Positions 22,949 to 24,386 of a stretch of DNA of 24,386 nt are shown piece by piece. The first letter of the stretch is position 1, and each line of letters starts with the position of its first letter. The DNA is taken from the NCBI GenBank assembly GCA_964560425.1, contig CAZLLE010000060.1:1-24386 (forward strand), written 5' to 3'. The notes under the pieces were generated by a model that ran no database searches, was not told the DNA's origin, and saw only the letters and a list, made by a program, of their open reading frames with translations. The translations under genes and the position numbers were made by a program. Source of the DNA: CAZLLE01 sp964560425 (GTDB taxonomy: Bacteria; Campylobacterota; Campylobacteria; Campylobacterales; QNZT01).

Positions 22949-23188
22949 ATGAAGACTCAGACAACCATTAGAGTAGAAGAGACAAGCTACCGACAAGCGA
23001 AAGAAATTTTAAGTCAAATGGGACTTAACTATTCACAAGCTATAAGTGTATTTAATAATATGATTGTTTTAAATAAAGGTCTACCATTTGAATTAAAAAT
23101 ACCAAATAATGATACAAAACAAGCACTTCATGAACTTGAAACAAAAAAAGGAAAAAATATAATACCCCAAGAAAAACAAACAATTTAA
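22949..23188 (+). CDS. Orphan RelB/DinJ-family antitoxin
   Basis: 79 residues. The N-terminal ribbon-helix-helix (TTIRVEETSYRQAKEILSQM) followed by L-N-Y-S-Q-A-I-S-V-F-N-N-M-I and the G-L-P-F-E-L-K-I-P-N block is the RelB/DinJ pattern: a DNA-binding dimer with a disordered toxin-neutralising tail. A good promoter and ribosome site are present, so it is likely expressed. No toxin ORF follows in the 413 bp to the next gene on either strand. It is either an antitoxin left after loss of its RelE/YafQ toxin or a solitary regulator. It lies inside the block flanked by the 47-bp inverted repeats. Confidence 0.75.
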   Translation: MKTQTTIRVEETSYRQAKEILSQMGLNYSQAISVFNNMIVLNKGLPFELKIPNNDTKQALHELETKKGKNIIPQEKQTI

Positions 23189-23482
23189 AAAAAAGTTTAA
23201 TTCTGTAAAATCAGAATAAGATAAAAATAGAGAATAAAATAGAGGGTAAGACTATGAGCAGAAAAAACTTGCTATCATGAGATAGGTGAAAACGATTGTG
23301 AGCAGATGCAGATTTTTTTACTTCACTGTTACCCTACAATTTTCAAACCCTTTAACGGAACATAAAGAGAGATATTAAGCCAACAAATATCACTAAAATT
23401 TAATCTTTAGTGGCGTTTAGAATATTTTATAATACCCCGTTGCTTGCCTCGGGATAGTTCATTTTCACAAGCTACTTTTTAA
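23189..23482. other. Gene-free remainder of the repeat-flanked block
   Basis: No coding frame is supported here. Visible items are a weak stem ATTCTG/CAGAAT (23200-23205/23212-23217) after the antitoxin gene, a 7-bp stem CACTAAA/TTTAGTG (23391-23397/23406-23412), and a perfect hairpin at 23471-23491 (10-bp arms) whose right arm runs into the right inverted-repeat copy. Stop codons in all frames argue against a hidden RelE toxin. Confidence 0.5.
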
Positions 23483-23529
23483 AAAAGTAGCAAATAGCGG
23501 TTGTACTTGTGCAAACTTTCCTCGAAAAA
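23483..23529 (-). repeat. 47-bp inverted repeat, right copy
   Basis: Reverse complement of 22654-22700 with three mismatches. Inner side adjoins the hairpin GCTACTTTTT/AAAAAGTAGC at 23471-23491. Confidence 0.9.
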
Positions 23530-23565
23530 TCCTAAAAAATAAGAAAACTTTAAACTACTAGCACT

Positions 23566-23571
23566 TATAAT
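23566..23571 (+). promoter_or_regulatory. -10 box of the vapBC operon
   Basis: TATAAT 30 bp upstream of the VapB-type ATG, with AAGGA in between. No clear -35. Confidence 0.5.
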
Positions 23572-23601
23572 TACACATATACTTTAATTAAGGATATTTA
23601 T

Positions 23602-23832
23602 ATGGCTCAAATAACTATTTATATTAACAACGACTTAGAATCAAAAGTAAAAGAGATAGCAGCCTCACAAGAAACTTCTATTAGTAAATATATATCAACA
23701 GTAATAGAAAGAAATATTAACAACAATTGGAATCCAAAGATAAAAAATTTAGCTGGAAGTTGGAGTGATTTCCCCTCAATAGAAGAGATTAGAAATAACA
23801 ATAATCTTGATGCACAAAGAGAAGAATTTTAA
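23602..23832 (+). CDS. vapB: VapB-type antitoxin (ribbon-helix-helix)
   Basis: 76 residues. The N-terminal strand ITIYINNDLESKVKEIA and following helices form a CopG/Arc-like ribbon-helix-helix for DNA binding. The tail with L-A-G-S-W-S-D-F-P-S-I-E-E-I-R is the segment that typically wraps the PIN toxin; the A-G-S-W motif is common in antitoxins paired with FitB/VapC-like toxins. Its stop codon touches the toxin ATG, so the pair is translationally coupled. It would repress its own promoter together with the toxin. Confidence 0.82.
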   Translation: MAQITIYINNDLESKVKEIAASQETSISKYISTVIERNINNNWNPKIKNLAGSWSDFPSIEEIRNNNNLDAQREEF

Positions 23833-24225
23833 ATGTACTTGCTAGATACCAACAGCATTATTTACTTTTTTAAAGGTATGGGGCAAGTCTCTAAAAATCT
23901 ATTTTCATATTCTCCAAAAGATATTTTTATTCCATCAATTGTGCTATATGAATTGGAGGTTGGGATTGCAAAGTCAAATAATTCCCAAAAGAGAAAAGAA
24001 CAATTAAATTTGTTATTAGAACAAATTCAGATTGTTGATTTTTGTGAGAAAGAAGCAAAAGAGTCTGCAAAAATAAGAGCTACTTTAGAAAAACTTGGAA
24101 CTCCAATTGGACCAATGGATACCTTGATAGCTGGTTGTGCAAAAGCTAACAATTTAACTTTAGTTACCAACAATACGAAAGAATTTAAAAGAGTAAATGA
24201 CCTAATAATTATTGATTGGTTTTAG
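23833..24225 (+). CDS. vapC: VapC-type PIN-domain ribonuclease toxin
   Basis: 130 residues, the normal PIN length. Acidic metal-binding residues are D5 (LLDTN), E40 (LYELEVG) and D96 (GPMDTLIAG). The fourth position, often aspartate, falls in T-N-N-T-K-E-F (N113/N114), as in many VapC/FitB proteins. PIN toxins cut specific RNAs, often initiator tRNA or rRNA. The gene starts on the base after the vapB stop. The active site appears intact. Confidence 0.9.
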   Translation: MYLLDTNSIIYFFKGMGQVSKNLFSYSPKDIFIPSIVLYELEVGIAKSNNSQKRKEQLNLLLEQIQIVDFCEKEAKESAKIRATLEKLGTPIGPMDTLIAGCAKANNLTLVTNNTKEFKRVNDLIIIDWF

Positions 24226-24232
24226 AGAAACA

Positions 24233-24305
24233 AATGTTAAGGGGTAACAAAACCTCGCACTCGAACGGCTATGCCGTCGGTGAAGTCCACCGTTATCTTA
24301 ACATT
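24233..24305. repeat. GC-rich folded element after vapC
   Basis: Outer stem AATGTTAAG/CTTAACATT (24233-24241/24297-24305), then TAAC/GTTA (24245-24248/24292-24295) and a terminal ACGGC-tat-GCCGT hairpin (24265-24277) with an outer CAC/GTG pair. Bases 24241-24297 are about 56% G+C, far above the A/T-rich surroundings. Function is not identified; see findings. Past it, to the window end, is A-rich sequence with GAAGGA near 24374, perhaps the ribosome site of the next gene. Confidence 0.6.
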
Positions 24306-24386
24306 GTAAACTCTCTTTGGCAAAAAAAGAAAAAACCAAAATATTTTGATAAAATAACAAAAGAATAATGTGAAGGATAGATATTT

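Noticed and set aside
21894..24386. CRISPR array or complete insertion sequence in the toxin-antitoxin island
   Set aside because: Repeats occur only as pairs, not as regularly spaced arrays, and no transposase or integrase ORF is present on either strand.

Overview
The window looks like a chromosomal segment of a low-GC Campylobacterota (Epsilonproteobacteria) species, most like the free-living sulfur/hydrogen-oxidising genera. Supporting signs are a cheV-cheAY-cheW cluster in which CheA carries a C-terminal receiver and has no recognisable P2 domain, AT-rich coding sequence, TATAAT -10 boxes without a consistent -35, and a Tat-exported molybdopterin oxidoreductase with its own TorD-type chaperone and polyferredoxin. 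This is a lineage inference from protein features; no rRNA is present to confirm it.

Region 1 (1-1542, minus strand): a protoglobin domain fused to a PsiE-like four-helix membrane domain, a MazG-type NTP pyrophosphohydrolase, and at the left edge a 42-codon ORF that looks like the N-terminus of a large restriction-modification/methyltransferase protein cut short at a poly-T run.

Region 2 (1696-7747, plus strand): a tightly packed run, greA - argC - LpxH-like phosphoesterase - cheV - cheA(Y) - cheW, with overlaps or gaps of at most 10 bp. It joins transcription fidelity, arginine synthesis, lipid A synthesis and chemotaxis signalling.

Region 3 (7761-14488): a minus-strand pair encoding a degenerate PAS/kinase-like protein and a stripped-down NtrC-like regulator; a plus-strand set (zinc-ribbon/KEP-repeat/membrane-anchor protein, ArsC-type reductase, YbiT-type ABC-F ATPase) ending at a perfect 16-bp bidirectional terminator; and a minus-strand pair made of an M20 amidohydrolase and an RsbW-like ATPase fused to a GNAT acetyltransferase.

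Region 4 (14489-21893, plus strand): a respiratory or redox operon. After a structured leader come a 16-cysteine ferredoxin subunit, a NrfD-type membrane subunit and a 1096-residue Tat-exported catalytic subunit, in the B-C-A order of ttrBCA. A TorD-like chaperone, a polyferredoxin with a C-terminal zinc ribbon and a small acidic protein follow. The subunits fit the tetrathionate/polysulfide/sulfite (Ttr/Psr/Soe) branch of the DMSO reductase family; the substrate cannot be read from the sequence.

Region 5 (21894-24386): an accessory toxin-antitoxin island. It holds a HigBA-type pair (minus), an orphan RelB/DinJ-type antitoxin (plus) and a VapBC pair (plus). Around these lie a 40-bp near-direct repeat that copies the 3' end of the preceding operon gene, a 47-bp near-perfect inverted repeat 782 bp apart, several hairpins and a GC-rich structured element after vapC. 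This is the part of the window most likely to have moved recently. No tRNA, rRNA, CRISPR array or recognisable transposase was seen.
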